A DNA stretch of 64,000 bases, taken from positions 1 through 64,000 of the forward strand of contig NMRB01001202.1 in assembly GCA_002633025.1 (NCBI GenBank), read 5' to 3'. This DNA comes from Notospermus geniculatus (taxonomy: Eukaryota; Nemertea; Pilidiophora; Heteronemertea; Lineidae). Shown here one piece after another: positions 32,945-44,660 of this stretch. A program made the translations under genes and the position numbers. The notes beneath the pieces are model-generated. The model saw only the letters and a program-made list of their open reading frames with translations. It was not told the origin of the DNA and made no database searches. Positions within the stretch are counted from its first letter, which is position 1. Each line of letters opens with the position of its first letter.

Positions 32945-33811
32945 CTACCTTTTCATAAACAAATGTCTATTTCACTGACCGTCACGAGAAACTTTGAGTT
33001 AATGTTCGGATTACGGTTAGGGTCATCATCTACTCATCATCCCATAAAAGTCGGGCACATAGAAATGACGGATTCAACGGATGATGGTCTGCGGACAACT
33101 TTGTTACGACGTGGAATCCCCTGAGTAGACTGGTACACTGTCGTACAACCAACCAATACGGGCCAAACAGTTATTGAAGTATTGGGAGGGTAGATGATCA
33201 GTCTAAAATAATCAACATTACCGCTGGGTTAGGAACTGAAACAATAGATTACACCGCATCCGTACATACATGTATGTGATTATCCAAGGAAACTCGACTG
33301 ACAGTGCCGTTCTCATCAACTCGCCGTTTTTTAAGTGTCATTGCACGAGTGGACCATGCAAAATCTGCAAAGGGGGGATAACCTGCGAGGTCGGCAGATC
33401 TGGCTCAAATTCCTACCAGAAGATGGTCTTGGGGCACAATGAGGACAGGCCAAATATTTCGCAGATCGGTCACACCATTTGGGAGTAAGGGGCAAAAACA
33501 CTGCAAAAAACTATTTTTGTCCGATTTGGATCAAAATACTGTCCATTTGAATGAATTTTCACGCCTTGACAGGCAACAGGAGTAGATATTCTTTAAATGT
33601 CAATGCAAGTAGATACCCCCAGTATTTTTTTCCCATTTTTGTTTACTTCCAAATCACACTCGATTTAAAGGTACAGTGCAGTATTGCCCTTGTGTCAAAA
33701 AAGGTATGGTTTGGTCTACATCGAATTACAGAGATGCTGCAGGGGTGAGGAAGGTGAGCACATCAGGGAAAGGAGTTGAGGGATGTCTCTCTCTATTATA
33801 AGAATAAACGT
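32945..33811. other. Non-coding stretch, nothing recognised
   Basis: The small frames at 33270-33748 lack family features. Confidence 0.4.
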
Positions 33812-33968
33812 TTAGGCGCTCTTTCCATTGCAGAGATATGTGGGTGCAAAGTTGTGCATAAATGCACTACTGATGTACTACGAATGTATTACGGATATAG
33901 CGTTCATTTGTAGTACATAAAATGTCTACATATATACAGGCATATCTCTGCAATGGAAAGAGCGCCTA
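33812..33968. mobile_element. Inverted-repeat MITE with 28-base arms
   Basis: taggcgctctttccattgca at 33812 is the complement of tgcaatggaaagagcgccta ending at 33968; the match continues for about 28 bases. Confidence 0.85.
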
Positions 33969-34080
33969 AAGTTTTTCTTGTTGTTTTTTAAAGACCAGGT
34001 GTCAACCTATAATTTCAGATCAGTTTTGTCATCCAGGACCCTGCAGCATCTGAATTATGAATGCTTACTTTGACCCCTGT

Positions 34081-34398
34081 AAACGCACATTTTTGCTGTA
34101 TACGCCTAAACCAGCAAATGGATTGACCTAACATTTTGTGTGCTTTTGTCTCTCACCAAGGGGTAACTTCACGCCAAATTTCATTAAAATCCGTCGACCC
34201 CGGGTTATCACCTTCTGCATGGTCTATTCGTGCACTGACAACGCACATTTTTGCTGTATACGCCCAAACCAGCAAATGGATTGACCTAATATTTTGTGTG
34301 CTTTTGTCTCTCACCAAGGGGTAACTTCACGCCAAATTTCATTAAAATCCGTCGACCCCGGGTTATCACCTTCTGCATGGTCTATTCGTGCACTGACA
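34081..34398 (+). repeat. 158-bp tandem duplication, two copies
   Basis: Units at about 34081-34238 and 34239-34396 are nearly identical (acgcacatttttgctgtata ... attcgtgcactgacaa). The offset of 158 is constant. Confidence 0.92.
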
Positions 34399-34435
34399 CT
34401 TAAGTGTTTTCCCCGTATACATGTATGCCATTTTA

Positions 34436-34702
34436 CAGTACGTTGCACAATTGACCTCCCTTTGTCCGCGTACCTGCCGCGAACGTGACGCGGAAGGTAT
34501 GCTTCAGTTCATCGCGTATGGTACGGGTGCGTCACGCGTCTCTGTTGCGTGACGTCGGGTGAATGGCGTTACGTCTTTACTGCGTGCCTTCCATGACGCC
34601 GCGCCACGTCCTCGGAAGATACGAAGACGGTACGCGCACGACGCTGCATGTGGTACGCGGATGGTGCGCAGCGCGGATGGGAGGTCATTGTGCAACGTAC
34701 TG
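34436..34702. mobile_element. TA-flanked MITE 'cagtacgttgcacaa'
   Basis: cagtacgttgcacaa at the left is inverted at 34688-34702 (ttgtgcaacgtactg) and TA flanks both ends. The arms extend through 'gacctccc'. The interior is CpG-rich. Tc1/mariner/pogo-like by TSD. Confidence 0.82.
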
Positions 34703-34704
34703 TA

Positions 34705-36170
34705 GCTATTCTCGATATGAGATCGACAACGCAACTGTGTTGACGTCATCGACAGATCAATAGTTGCGACGTCGTTAATTTTTCATAAGTTGACGCACTC
34801 AGTCATTGTGGAAAATCCCTTTGAGTTCAACAGCAGACCAGATTTATAAACCTCGCTATGCATGGATTTCAAATCGTACTATACTTGAAAATAACACGTA
34901 TGTTTTAAAGCTTATACATATGTCATATTTCTAAAAAGATTAATGCACATAAAAGTGATTCGATCTGCCCATAAAAGTCGTCGTTGATCCACACAATCTT
35001 ATCAATGGGGAACCGGCGTGACCAAAGGAGACACTGGGGAACAACTCTGTTTTAACAAAAATGCGCATGTGCTGCTACGTTGATGTCGCGCATCGTTCGA
35101 ATGACGTTGCTCTTTGGTCTGTTGTTTACGCTAAAATAGTCAATTCTATCGATGAAATTCAACATGTTCCTGCTTGAATTTTCGTTTGAAAACATTCAGA
35201 TACATTGAGTCAGTCATATACTGACTTGATGATAAAAGATAGTGTAAAATTCCAAATTCAATGGACTACTTCAGGTATGTTAGGGCTAGAAGTAGAGTGT
35301 AGTTTCGGAATTAAATGGCAAATAACGTTGGCTTGACATTCGACGTCATAGTTTTAACTGAGTTTTTCGTCATCGCCATGTCACGGATTAGTTCCTCCGG
35401 TTCCTCATTATAGAAAAATTATAAAAACGTCTCGAAATAACTTTTTCAGTGCCAGATTATTTTTTCTGAACAAATTTGTGGAGCACATACCAAAAATATA
35501 TCTATCCTCTACGCTTCGTACCTCGAGAGAAGCCTTTGATCAGCAACACGATTGTTGTCATTGGAAAGGCAAACCAACTCAGCGCGTTTGTTCCCCAAAA
35601 TATGGACCTTGATAAAGAGTTGATTTTTGCTGCAAGATTAGTGAACCTACTTCGGCCGACATTCAAGAATGTCGGAAAAACATACACTTTATAAATGGAG
35701 CAACGTATAGGATCAGTTTTTTACCACTTAATAGGCAACTGGGCTCTGATCAGTCCGGATCTTGGGTCAGTCCCCTCTCCGTCGTGTTTGCATTGCAGTG
35801 TTATGTGTATCCTATGGCAAGGCTGTACCACTTTAAATATCCTGCCGATGGGACGACAGTTTATGTGCCAACTTAACAAGAAACAAGGAATATGTCTTGG
35901 GCAGGAGGAAGCAAGATTATTCATGGGAGGTCGAATGTTTCAGATTAGGGTACGTACACGACACGTACATGTACAGTGTATTTAGACAGCTGATGAGGCA
36001 ATCAAGTGCGCAGCATGCTGATGGCTTGTCTAGCTTCAGATACAGGGAGTACTTGGTTAACCAGTTAGTTATATGGCTAGCCGTGTGGCGCGCTCAAGGA
36101 CGGATCCAGAAGATTGAACCGGTAGAGCTTCATAGGGATTTTCCATGATGTATGGGCAATGTTGTTGATA
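34705..36170. other. Non-coding stretch, nothing firm
   Basis: A hydrophobic frame on the minus strand at 35502-35687 is the only mildly protein-like piece; no family match is recognisable. The other frames look like chance. Confidence 0.35.
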
Positions 36171-36172
36171 AA

Positions 36173-36419
36173 GTATGCTTTCACTGCTTTAAGAGAGAAA
36201 AGCTACGTTCTCTCTTAAGGCCTGTTTCCACTATAGCGGATTATGCCGCGTCTTGCGGCGAGCGGAGCGGTTTTCACAGGCATTGGGATAATCAATAGGC
36301 CATTGTATTGTTACACCATCGAAGGATTATCAAAGCCCTGTGAAAACCGCACCGCTCGCCGGAAACCGCCACGGAATCCGCTATAGTGGAAACGGGCCTT
36401 TAAAGCAGTGAAAGCATGT
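36173..36419. mobile_element. Nested TTA-flanked MITEs inside a palindrome
   Basis: The outer arms gctttcactgctttaa and ttaaagcagtgaaagc enclose a small hairpin (ttaagagagaa/ttctctcttaa, 36190-36218). Next to it is a MITE with ends aggcctgtttccactatagc and the complement at 36380-36399, flanked by TTA on both sides. Two generations of insertion are visible. Confidence 0.8.
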
Positions 36420-36781
36420 ACTGTCTATGATATTATGCATTTAAGAATTGTGGTGGCGAAACACTCAAAACACATGGTGAGTCATGTCAGTGCACAGTAG
36501 GCCTATGCACACCACCAGTCATGTCAGTCACCAGAGGCTATGTGCATAAAAATGCACGGACCAGGCCCAGGCCAAGGTCTTGCCTCTACCAGTCTACCAT
36601 GCTTACATCAGTAGGCCCTATTGACTATCATGACTAGGGCCTAGGCCTATGTAGGCTAGATCCCTTCCTTTAATGCCTCTAAAAGGAGGGAGCAGGCCCT
36701 TGCGCGGTAGTTTAACCACTGACCCACATAAAACACAGGCGACCATCAAAAGTCAGCTGCCTAAAGGCCTAGTAGTCTGAG

Positions 36782-37675
36782 GGCTGGTTTCCATTGGAGC
36801 GATTCCGCGCGCGATTTACAAGCGCGGAGGCAAGCGAGACGCCTGCGAGTTTTGTAACCGTTTCCATTCACGCGTTACGATACAGAGAGTTTGCGCCGAA
36901 TTGGTACTGCTATCGCGTACATACGGTCTTTTTAGCATGGCTCAAAAATCAAAACGCGCAGCCTGCTTTCCATTGGAGCGTTTCAGCGCGCGAGTTACAC
37001 GCGCGGAGGCAAGCGAGACGCGTACGAGTTTTGTGACCTTTTCCATTCACGCGTTACGACACAGGGTGGTTGGCGCCGAATGGGTACTGCTGTCGTGGTC
37101 CCCTGACGATCTGCGGCCGCGTACATACTTTCAACATGGCTCAGAAACCATGGGTCATATGAATAAAGACGAGCAAATGCTTTTACTTCATGTACAGCAT
37201 TGCCTAATACATTTGTACTGCAAAATTCAAGTAAAAGCATTTGCTACTCTTTATTCATATGACCCCATGTTCCAGTTGGAAAAAAAGTCGATTCGACATC
37301 GACTTTTTTTCCCGCGCGCGGGCCTCTCGCTCGCGAGAAAGCAAAGTCGATCCCCTCGTGCTGATCTCGCGATTGCCAAAACGCTTTCATGGAAACAGCC
37401 AATGAAAATGGATTGGATCGACTTTTCCGCACAGAATTCCGCACGCGGAAACGCTCCAATGGAAAGCAGGCAGGTGCGAGCAAAAAAAGGCGATTTGAGA
37501 TTGACTTTTTTCTCCGCGCGCGGGCCTCTCGCTCCCGAGGAAAGAAAGTCGATCCTCTCGCGCTTGTCTCGCGATTCCCGAAACGCGGTCATGGAAACGG
37601 CTAAGTGAAAATGAATTGGGTCGACTTTTCGGCACAGAATTCCGCGCACGAAAACGCTCCAATGGAAAGCAGGCC
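36782..37675. mobile_element. TTA-family element X, copy 1 (about 894 bp)
   Basis: The ends ggctggtttccattggagcg and the complement of cgctccaatggaaagcaggc are inverted, and TTA follows the right end. A second internal copy of the left end begins at about 36962, and a long internal palindrome (gggtcatatgaataaag...ctttattcatatgacccc) lies at 37151-37265. It is about 99 percent identical to 37822-38716. The open frames on both strands arise from the CpG-rich repeats and are not gene-like. Confidence 0.88.
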
Positions 37676-37678
37676 TTA

Positions 37679-37818
37679 GGCTAGGGATACACTGAACGCG
37701 ATTTACCCATCGCGCGCGATTTTCGCACGAATCTCTTTTGTTTCGGAGGCATTGCGGCATGAAATAACAAAGAAACAACGCGCGCGATGGGTAAATCGCG
37801 TTCAGTGTATCCCTAGCC
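37679..37818. mobile_element. Hairpin MITE, loop orientation 1
   Basis: The arms ggctagggatacactgaacg... (about 37 bases) are inverted; TTA flanks both sides (37676-37678, 37819-37821). The roughly 65-base centre reads gattttcgcacgaatctctt towards aacaaagaaacaacgcg. Confidence 0.9.
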
Positions 37819-37821
37819 TTA

Positions 37822-38716
37822 GGCCTGCTTTCCATTGGAGCGATTCCGCGCGCGATTTACAAGCGCGGAGGCAAGCGAGACGCCTGCGAGTTTTGTAACC
37901 GTTTCCATTCACGCGTTACGATACAGAAGGTTTGCGCCGAATTGGTACTGCTATCGCGTACATACCGGTCTTTTCAACATGGCTCAAAAATCAAAACGCG
38001 CAGCCTGCTTTCCATTGGAGCGTTTCAGCGCGCGAGTTACACGCGCGGAGGCAAGCGAGACGCGTACGAGTTTTGTGACCTTTTCCATTCACGCGTTACG
38101 ACACAGGGTGGTTGGCGCCGAATTGGTACTGCTGTCGTGTTCCCCTGACGATCTGCGGCCGCGTACATACTTTCAACATGGCTCAGAAACCATGGGTCAT
38201 ATGAATAAAGACGAGCAAATGCTTTTACTTCATGTACAGCATTGCCTAATACATTTGTACTGCAAAATTCAAGTAAAAGCATTTGCTACTCTTTATTCAT
38301 ATGACCCCATGTTCCAGTTGGAAAAAAAGTCGATTCGACATCGACTTTTTTTCCCGCGCGCGGGCCTCTCGCTCGCGAGAAAGCAAAGTCGATCCCCTCG
38401 TGCTGATCTCGCGATTGCCAAAACGCTTTCATGGAAACAGCCAATGAAAATGGATTGGATCGACTTTTCCGCACAGAATTCCGCACGCGGAAACGCTCCA
38501 ATGGAAAGCAGGCAGGTGCGAGCAAAAAAAGCGATTTGAGATTGACTTTTTTCTCCGCGCGCGGGCCTCTCGCTCCCGAGGAAAGAAAGTCGATCATCTC
38601 GCGCTTGTCTCGCGATTCCCAAAACGCGGTCATGGAAACGGCTAAGTGAAAATGACTTGGGTCGACTTTTCGGCACAGAATTCCGCGCACGAAAACGCTC
38701 CAATGGAAAGCAGGCC
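37822..38716. mobile_element. TTA-family element X, copy 2
   Basis: A near-identical copy of 36782-37675 with about ten point differences, flanked by TTA at 37819-37821 and 38717-38719. A solitary left end of the same family is at about 44034-44095. Confidence 0.9.
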
Positions 38717-38719
38717 TTA

Positions 38720-38859
38720 GGCTAGGGATACACTGAACGCGATTTACCCATCGCACGCGTTGTTTCTTTGTTATTTCATGCCGCAATGCCTCCGAAACAA
38801 AAGAAATTCGTGCGAAAATCGCGCGCGATGGGTAAATCGCGTTCAGTGTATCCCTAGCG
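38720..38859. mobile_element. Hairpin MITE, loop orientation 2 (inverted)
   Basis: The arms are the same as at 37679-37818, and the flanks are again TTA (38717-38719, 38860-38862). The central segment is in the opposite orientation (cgcgttgtttctttgttatt ... gattttcg on the complement). The reverse complement of this copy matches the first with about four differences. Confidence 0.9.
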
Positions 38860-38862
38860 TTA

Positions 38863-39258
38863 AGGCGGTGACACACTAGAGCGAACGCGCCGCGTTCCGT
38901 AAGCGACGCGTGTGCTGCTCTCGATCACTTTCTATGCATTTCCTTCAATACGTGACAGACTACAGCGTGCGCGAAGCGAGGCTACGCGTTGTTCCTCACT
39001 CCATCGACTGGCCGAGCGATTTTTACGCAATGCGCATTCGCTTCGTTGACCTTATATGGAAACCAATACAAAAGGGAGGCTTTGAATTTCAATGCCCTAT
39101 TCAACAATTTTCAGATGCGTGATTTCATTATAATACACGCGCGCGCGCGCGCGATGAACGCACTAGTCTCTCCGATCACGGTCCCGCGTTTTTTGCTGCT
39201 TCGCGCACGTGCTGCTTCGCTAACCCGCGCGGACGCACGCGCTAGTCTGTCACGGCCT
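38863..39258. mobile_element. TTA-type MITE 'aggcggtgacacactagagc'
   Basis: The left end is inverted at 39238-39258 (gctagtctgtcacggcct) with several mismatches. It follows directly on the TTA at 38860-38862. It contains a (CG)n run at about 39138-39153. Confidence 0.72.
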
Positions 39259-39259
39259 T

Positions 39260-39945
39260 GATTGGCGTAAATGCCACAAATATTTTCACCAGCTGTTTAT
39301 TTTGCCTAGGGCTAGGCCTAGGCTAGTGTTTCATTTCACCTCCGCACGGCATGGACGATTGCAGAATGGCCTAAATTCGTTTTCGAACAGCGATTATGAC
39401 ATCACTGGTGACGTAACATACCGGTATTCAGCGAGCGATATGGGTTGAATTCGTTTTCGTGTAGCGTCGTCGCTCAGAATAATTTATACCCCATTTGATG
39501 ACGTCACATGTTCATCGGCAGTTCCCAAAAAAAAACGCTTCAAACTCGTCACTCGACACCCTTTTGGACAAATTTTCACGTGAGTTCCCCTCAGAATTCC
39601 GATACACACCGATCCTGTATGGTATAAACCCCCGTCTTACTCCTGTAAATTCAGTATTAGGCCTAGGTGACAAAGTTCCAGGCAAAATTTCTGGGGGTTT
39701 TCAGTTGATTTTTAAAAATTCTTGTTGAGGGGTTAAATTCATTGTAGGCCTTAATTAGGCCTACTTAAGGATTTAATTAAGGATTCAATTAGCTCGTGAT
39801 TAAGGATTTCTTTCTATTAATTCTTTACATAATCTTTGAGTGGTTTAATTTCTTATATGCCTACTGAAGGCCTGAAATGGATTTCTTTTTATCAGTTTTT
39901 TTTCAATGGTTTCTCAGCTTTCCATGGAGGGTGTATTGCCACTCT
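39260..39945. other. Non-coding stretch with ttaattaagg-type repeats
   Basis: At 39740-39830 there are several loose copies of 'ttaattaagga'. No gene is seen. Confidence 0.4.
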
Positions 39946-39954
39946 TTGGGGTGA

Positions 39955-40145
39955 CTTCTCATTTCGCCAAATCCCATTTGGCCAAACCCCATTTGGCCAA
40001 ATCCAACTTCGCCAAATTCCCATTTCGCCAAATTCCCATTTCGCCAATTTCCCATTTGACAAAATTCCCATTTCGCTAAATTCCCGTTTCGCCTAATTCC
40101 CATTTGGCCAAATTCCCATTTGACCAAATTCCCGTTTTGCCAAAA
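39955..40145 (-). repeat. 16-bp minisatellite, minus orientation
   Basis: Iterated 'ccaaattcccatttcg' units, the complement of the array at 40603-40855. About 11 units, imperfect. Confidence 0.9.
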
Positions 40146-40600
40146 AATTACTTGACACCGCTGAGCTCTTTCAAAATAAATCGTTCCATAACCGACTGAG
40201 TGGTCAATTGATGCAATTGATCTTGGATGATCGTTAAATGGATGATAATTCTAGTCTAGACTGTTTGACTGGTAAATGATGAATTTGGATAGTTCTTTGA
40301 AAGTGTGTTTGTAGGGACTGATGGACTTATATTGACTGATACTACAGATAATGATGGATAAAATCTGAAATATTTGAAAATTGTGTGATAAAGTGTGCAT
40401 GTTACTCCATGTCTAATAGAGTGTTTTCAATATAGGACAACCGTTTTGGAGGGAAACCGATGCGTAGACTAACAAAATAGTCTGAATGAATCCTGAGTGA
40501 AACAGTTTGATAACCAAGGGCCTTATCCTAACCTTGACCCTCTATTTTGAAGTACTTTGCATTGGGTCAGTCCATTAGATTTGGGGTTATAGCCTGAATA
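40146..40600. other. Spacer between two inverted minisatellites
   Basis: Unique-looking sequence with no coding features; it is the loop of the possible foldback structure. Confidence 0.4.
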
Positions 40601-40602
40601 AC

Positions 40603-40855
40603 AAATTTGGCGAAATGGGAATTTGGCAAAACGGAAATTTGGCCAAATGGGAAATTGGCCAAATGGGAATTTGGCGAACTGGGGATTTGGCGAATTGGGA
40701 ATTTGGCGATTTGGGAGTTTGGCGAAATGAGAATTTGGCGAATTGGGAATTTGGCGAAATGGGAATTTGGCAAAATAGGATTTGGCGAAATGGAACTTTT
40801 TTTGGCGAATTGGGAATTTGGCGAAATGCAATTTGGCGAAATGGGAATAAACCCT
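40603..40855 (+). repeat. 16-bp minisatellite, plus orientation
   Basis: Iterated 'gaatttggcgaaatgg' units, about 15 copies, with variants. The unit reads open in all frames, which explains the repetitive frames on both strands. Confidence 0.92.
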
Positions 40856-40963
40856 CTTTGGAGGGGCCACATAAAAAGCTTTAGCTTAGCAGCAGTAGCA
40901 TTTGTAGAAATCGAGGAGGGAGGCGGGTTCTGTTCTTTACGTTCGTTTTGAGTTTGAGGAGGC

Positions 40964-41079
40964 AAGAAATTTTCAGGACGGTGATTATATTACGGATGCT
41001 TAACTATTTTCTATTTGGCCTAAGAAATTTTCAGGACGGTGATTATATTACGGATGCTTAACTATTTTCTATTTGGCCT
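40964..41079 (+). repeat. 58-bp tandem duplication
   Basis: Two identical units, 40964-41021 and 41022-41079 (aagaaattttcaggacggtg ... tatttggcct). Confidence 0.95.
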
Positions 41080-41395
41080 AAGAAAGAGAAGATATCTTTT
41101 TGTAAGTCTTCAATTCATTCAAGAATTCATTTCAATTCACTTTGGTTGTTAATTGATCCACACCAAAAGCACTTCAAAGTACTTCAAAGAACCTTTACTT
41201 TGTCCCATTTGAATTCACATTTTGTTTAGGAAATAATCAACACAAAAAGCACTAAAAAGTAAGCCTACTTTTACTTTTACTTTAGAAATCAGTTCAATTT
41301 AGGAAAACTATCACAGACGGTATTTTTCTGTAGGAAGTTTAATGTTCAGGCCTAGACTAGTCCACTATTTGAAAGGGGTGCAACACTCAATTACC

Positions 41396-41590
41396 GTAAG
41401 GCGAATTGGGAAATGGCGGAACGGGAAAAGGCGAAATGGACATAAGGCGATATGGGAAAAGGCGAAATGGGAAGGCGAAACAGGAAAAGGCGAAATGTGG
41501 CATGGGAATAAGGCGATATGGGAATAATGCGGAATAGGAAAAAGAAGGCAAAATGGGAATAAGGCGATATGGGAAAAGGCGAAACGGAAT
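41396..41590 (+). repeat. 15/16-bp minisatellite 'aaggcgaaatgggaa'
   Basis: A third array related to the two above (shared ggcgaaatggga core), about 12 units with 'gatatggg' variants. Confidence 0.9.
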
Positions 41591-41659
41591 TCAGAATCCG
41601 CCGGGTGCCAGAGTGGCACCCTTGAGCGTTTTGAGAAAATCCCGTTTGAAGCTCATGAG

Positions 41660-42925
41660 ATTGACTTTATCATTGGACCCAAGAACTGAGCTTTGTACAG
41701 GAGAATAGGACCCGATGTACAGCTTACTTTTGAACGGTGGGATTTATACCCCATAAATGTATTACAAACATATAGAAACGTGGTGCCACAGAAGCAGACA
41801 AGCATGTTCTTAATTTGTTTAAGTAGTTATGTAATAATAGAAATGGCTTTTTCATGTAAATTAACACTAAATTGGTCAAAATAGAGACAAACGCCGTTTT
41901 TAAGGTCTCCCGATACATATGCTTTCGCGCCTAAATGTGAGCGATTCGGCGACTTTGTGGTTAGTACGGTTCGATGAATATAACAACCCGCATGTCGTCA
42001 GGTCTGCGGTTTCCCGGATTATAGGTTGTTCCTGAATTTATTCAATGACATTTCTTACCTCACTGTATGCAGAAAACCTACATGGATTCAAAAACGTATA
42101 GGGCGAAGAGGTTCCCTGAGCTTCAATAAATTTTTCAAAAGCTTATAATCAGAAGAGGTCAGGAGCTGCCCAACGTGGGTTATTTACATATGAATACTAC
42201 TCGTGTCAGGTATTGTCAGAGGGTGTCTTCACTAAAACTGCTCTCATTTCTACACCTTGCGAGATATTTCGAAAATTCTTTTTGCATCGGATACCTTTCA
42301 TCAGCACGGAGGGCTGTACAGAGGGATTTTTGAAATTAATAATTTTCCGCAAAGATATTGCAAAAAATCATTTTTGCACCATTTTGGGCGACTAATTAGC
42401 CAATTAACGCTAACAGAGGATGAATTTTGAGAAATCCCTCTGTGCAGCCCTCTGGGCAACTTTGATACACCATGTGTCCAAAAGTTGGCCTCTCAGTTCT
42501 TATATGATGCAAATGGCGTCAAATCTAGTGAAAAAATATAGGGTAGTAATTAACCTTCGTTAATTAGTGTACTGTACTTACTATCATGTTGCTTTTTACA
42601 TAAATCGACAGATAAGGGGTAGATTCATCATAGAAAGGCAAGAATAGTACGATATTTCCCGACGCCCTCGACTTATGCAGCATTAATTTCCAGGATCCCA
42701 AAATTTTCGCATATGTATCGCAAGACCTTAAGTAGCCTACGTTACTGGTTAAAAACTACAAAAACCTGCCTATTTGGTTACAAGGCACCAGGTTTCTATC
42801 TGTTGATAGTACATTTATGGGGAGGGTGTAAATCCAACCATTCAAACGTTAACTGTACATCGGGTTCCATTTTCCTGTACAAAGCTCACTTCTTGGGTCC
42901 AATGATAGTCAGTGATCCTCAAAAT
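41660..42925. mobile_element. Large foldback element with 230-270 base arms
   Basis: 41660-41930 and 42690-42925 are inverted copies: ttggacccaagaactgagct/agctcacttcttgggtccaa, acatatgctttcgcg against cgcatatgtatcg, and matching short translations (APxFYxxxxHLWG) on opposite strands. The inner region also contains the inverted pair gagggctgtacagagggatt and aatccctctgtgcagccctc (42310, 42450). No transposase is recognised. Confidence 0.75.
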
Positions 42926-43364
42926 CAATTTTTCGGCGACTTGCAAAAAATGGCAGCGGTCACCACCCTAGCGTTACTCAGGGGGTCCCATGAGCACATT
43001 GCGAGGGGTGGTCATGTTGAAATTGAAGGTAGCGGCTACTAGGGGGCACGAATTACATGTATTCGATATCTTCTAAAAATATGAAATCAATCTCAAACTC
43101 TCTATGTGCGGGTACGTTCGGGATCGAGACTGGATCGAGGAGAGTTCGGTCATTTTTCCCCGTGTGAAAGCGAAACAAATGACCTCCACTTTCCTCGGAC
43201 AAGTACATTTCGTTGAGTGAGTCTCGGGACGGGTGGAGGTAGGTGCAGGCTGGTTATTCTTACGTGTAAAAGGAACCGACCTCCACCGGCCTCCGGTGGG
43301 ATTGAGAAAGCTACATCTGAGTGACGTCACTCGCGTATGCCTACTTGTTGAATGTTGTTTCATT

Positions 43365-43610
43365 GAGGGCCAATTTAATTAGACGTTTGCTAAGCTAGCC
43401 AGTGGTTCCACAACAAATAGATAGGCGTGCGAAAAATGTACAACTAAATTTTTCACCAAAAAGCCACGTTTTCTGAGCTCTGTATATAGCACTTACTATC
43501 CATCAAAAGAGGGCTTTTTGGTGACAATTTAGTACACTTTTCGCATGCCTATCTATTTTTGGTGGAACCAATGCATGGTTAGCTTAGCAAACGTCTATTA
43601 AATCGGCCCT
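43365..43610. mobile_element. Foldback MITE, about 245 bp
   Basis: agggccaatttaattagacg at the left is inverted at 43590-43610, and the inner arms (aatagataggcgtgcgaaaa against tttcgcatgcctatctattt) also pair. Confidence 0.85.
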
Positions 43611-43834
43611 GATACGGTATTTGGTATTTTCTAAAACTAGCAGAGATGGGGATGTTTTTAAGACAAACACGGTGGATGTACTCTGGGCATTAAGGGAGGG
43701 TACGACCGTATATGACCTGAGATTCTCAGGATGTACATGTATGTGACAGTGATGTTGATTATCTACGACGTGGTTGTCCGATCCGGATATATGTTTATTG
43801 GACGGCGTGCGTTTTATTTGTCGCTTTGATATTA

Positions 43835-43953
43835 GGGAGGTTTCGCAAGCGCCCCGGTTAGGCCATACGACGACGTTTATCTATTGTTTGGCTATACCCA
43901 CACAATAGATAAACGTCGTCGTAGGGCCTAACCAGGCGCTTGCGAAACCTCCC
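43835..43953. mobile_element. Hairpin MITE 'gggaggtttcgcaagcgcc'
   Basis: About 55-base arms, almost perfect (tacgacgacgtttatctatt against its complement), with TA on both sides. Confidence 0.88.
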
Positions 43954-44660
43954 TATTGTAAAGCCGCGAGGATAATATTGGACTACTTTCTGTGTTTCCG
44001 GTCCCATTTTACAGGATTTTTGATGATAAGGCGGGCTTTCCATTGGAGCGTTTCCGCGCGCGAATTACGCGACCAGAAGCAAGCGAATCGTGTACAAGTC
44101 AGTCTGGGTCTAAGTGCCTTTTTTACTTGACCCTAACTTCCTGTGCTTATAAGGGACTAAAAGCACAGGGAATTTGGGTCAAGCTAAAAATGCAGTTAGA
44201 CCCTGTTAATTCTCGGTTGACGAGATGTATTACACGCGCGCCGGTCTCCCATCCACATTGTGATCGCGATCTCCGTTGCTTAAATTCTAGCTGCGAGGCC
44301 AACGCGCCAACCACTAGGCTATCAATGAAATACTCCATAGCCGTCGGGTTAGGCCGTGCCGTATAGTAGGTGCAATGTAGGGCGTAGCTGCAATGTAAGG
44401 CGGTTCCTCACACAGTCCTTTGTAAAGCTGCACGACCATCGAGGCTCTGATCATTTTCGACAGCCGGCAACTTGTATGAAATTGAAAAAAGGGCCAGAAG
44501 TGCTAGGCGAAGTGTAAATTTATTCATATAGGCGTGCTTTAGTGAGACTTGTTTCATAAAATGGCACGGGGTATGAAATTGTCCAGGAAATTAATTAGAC
44601 TGTACGTGTAGGCCTACTAGTAAACAAATATTCAATTCGGTAATCTTATCTATTTGGTGA
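43954..44660. other. Intergenic stretch with a solo transposon end and a tRNA-like remnant
   Basis: 44034-44095 is a lone copy of the element X left end (ctttccattggagcgtttcc). At 44285-44322, minus strand, gatagcctagtggttgg resembles a tRNA A box, perhaps SINE-derived. Confidence 0.5.

Noticed and set aside
35502-35687. Minus-strand hydrophobic frame possibly resembling the last helix of a ligand-gated channel
   Set aside because: The match is vague, no splice sites or other channel exons are nearby, and the start lies on a short palindrome.
37244-38876. Long open frames on both strands rich in Arg/Ser (e.g. FPRAEFCAEK)
   Set aside because: They repeat between the two element X copies, run on both strands at once, and are explained by CpG-rich inverted repeats.
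39836-40965. Open frames with repeated FAKFPFRQIP/MGIWQNGNLAKW peptides
   Set aside because: These are translations of a 16-bp minisatellite whose unit has no stop in most frames.
39955-41590. CRISPR-like regular repeats
   Set aside because: The units are head-to-tail with no unique spacers, and the genome is clearly animal.
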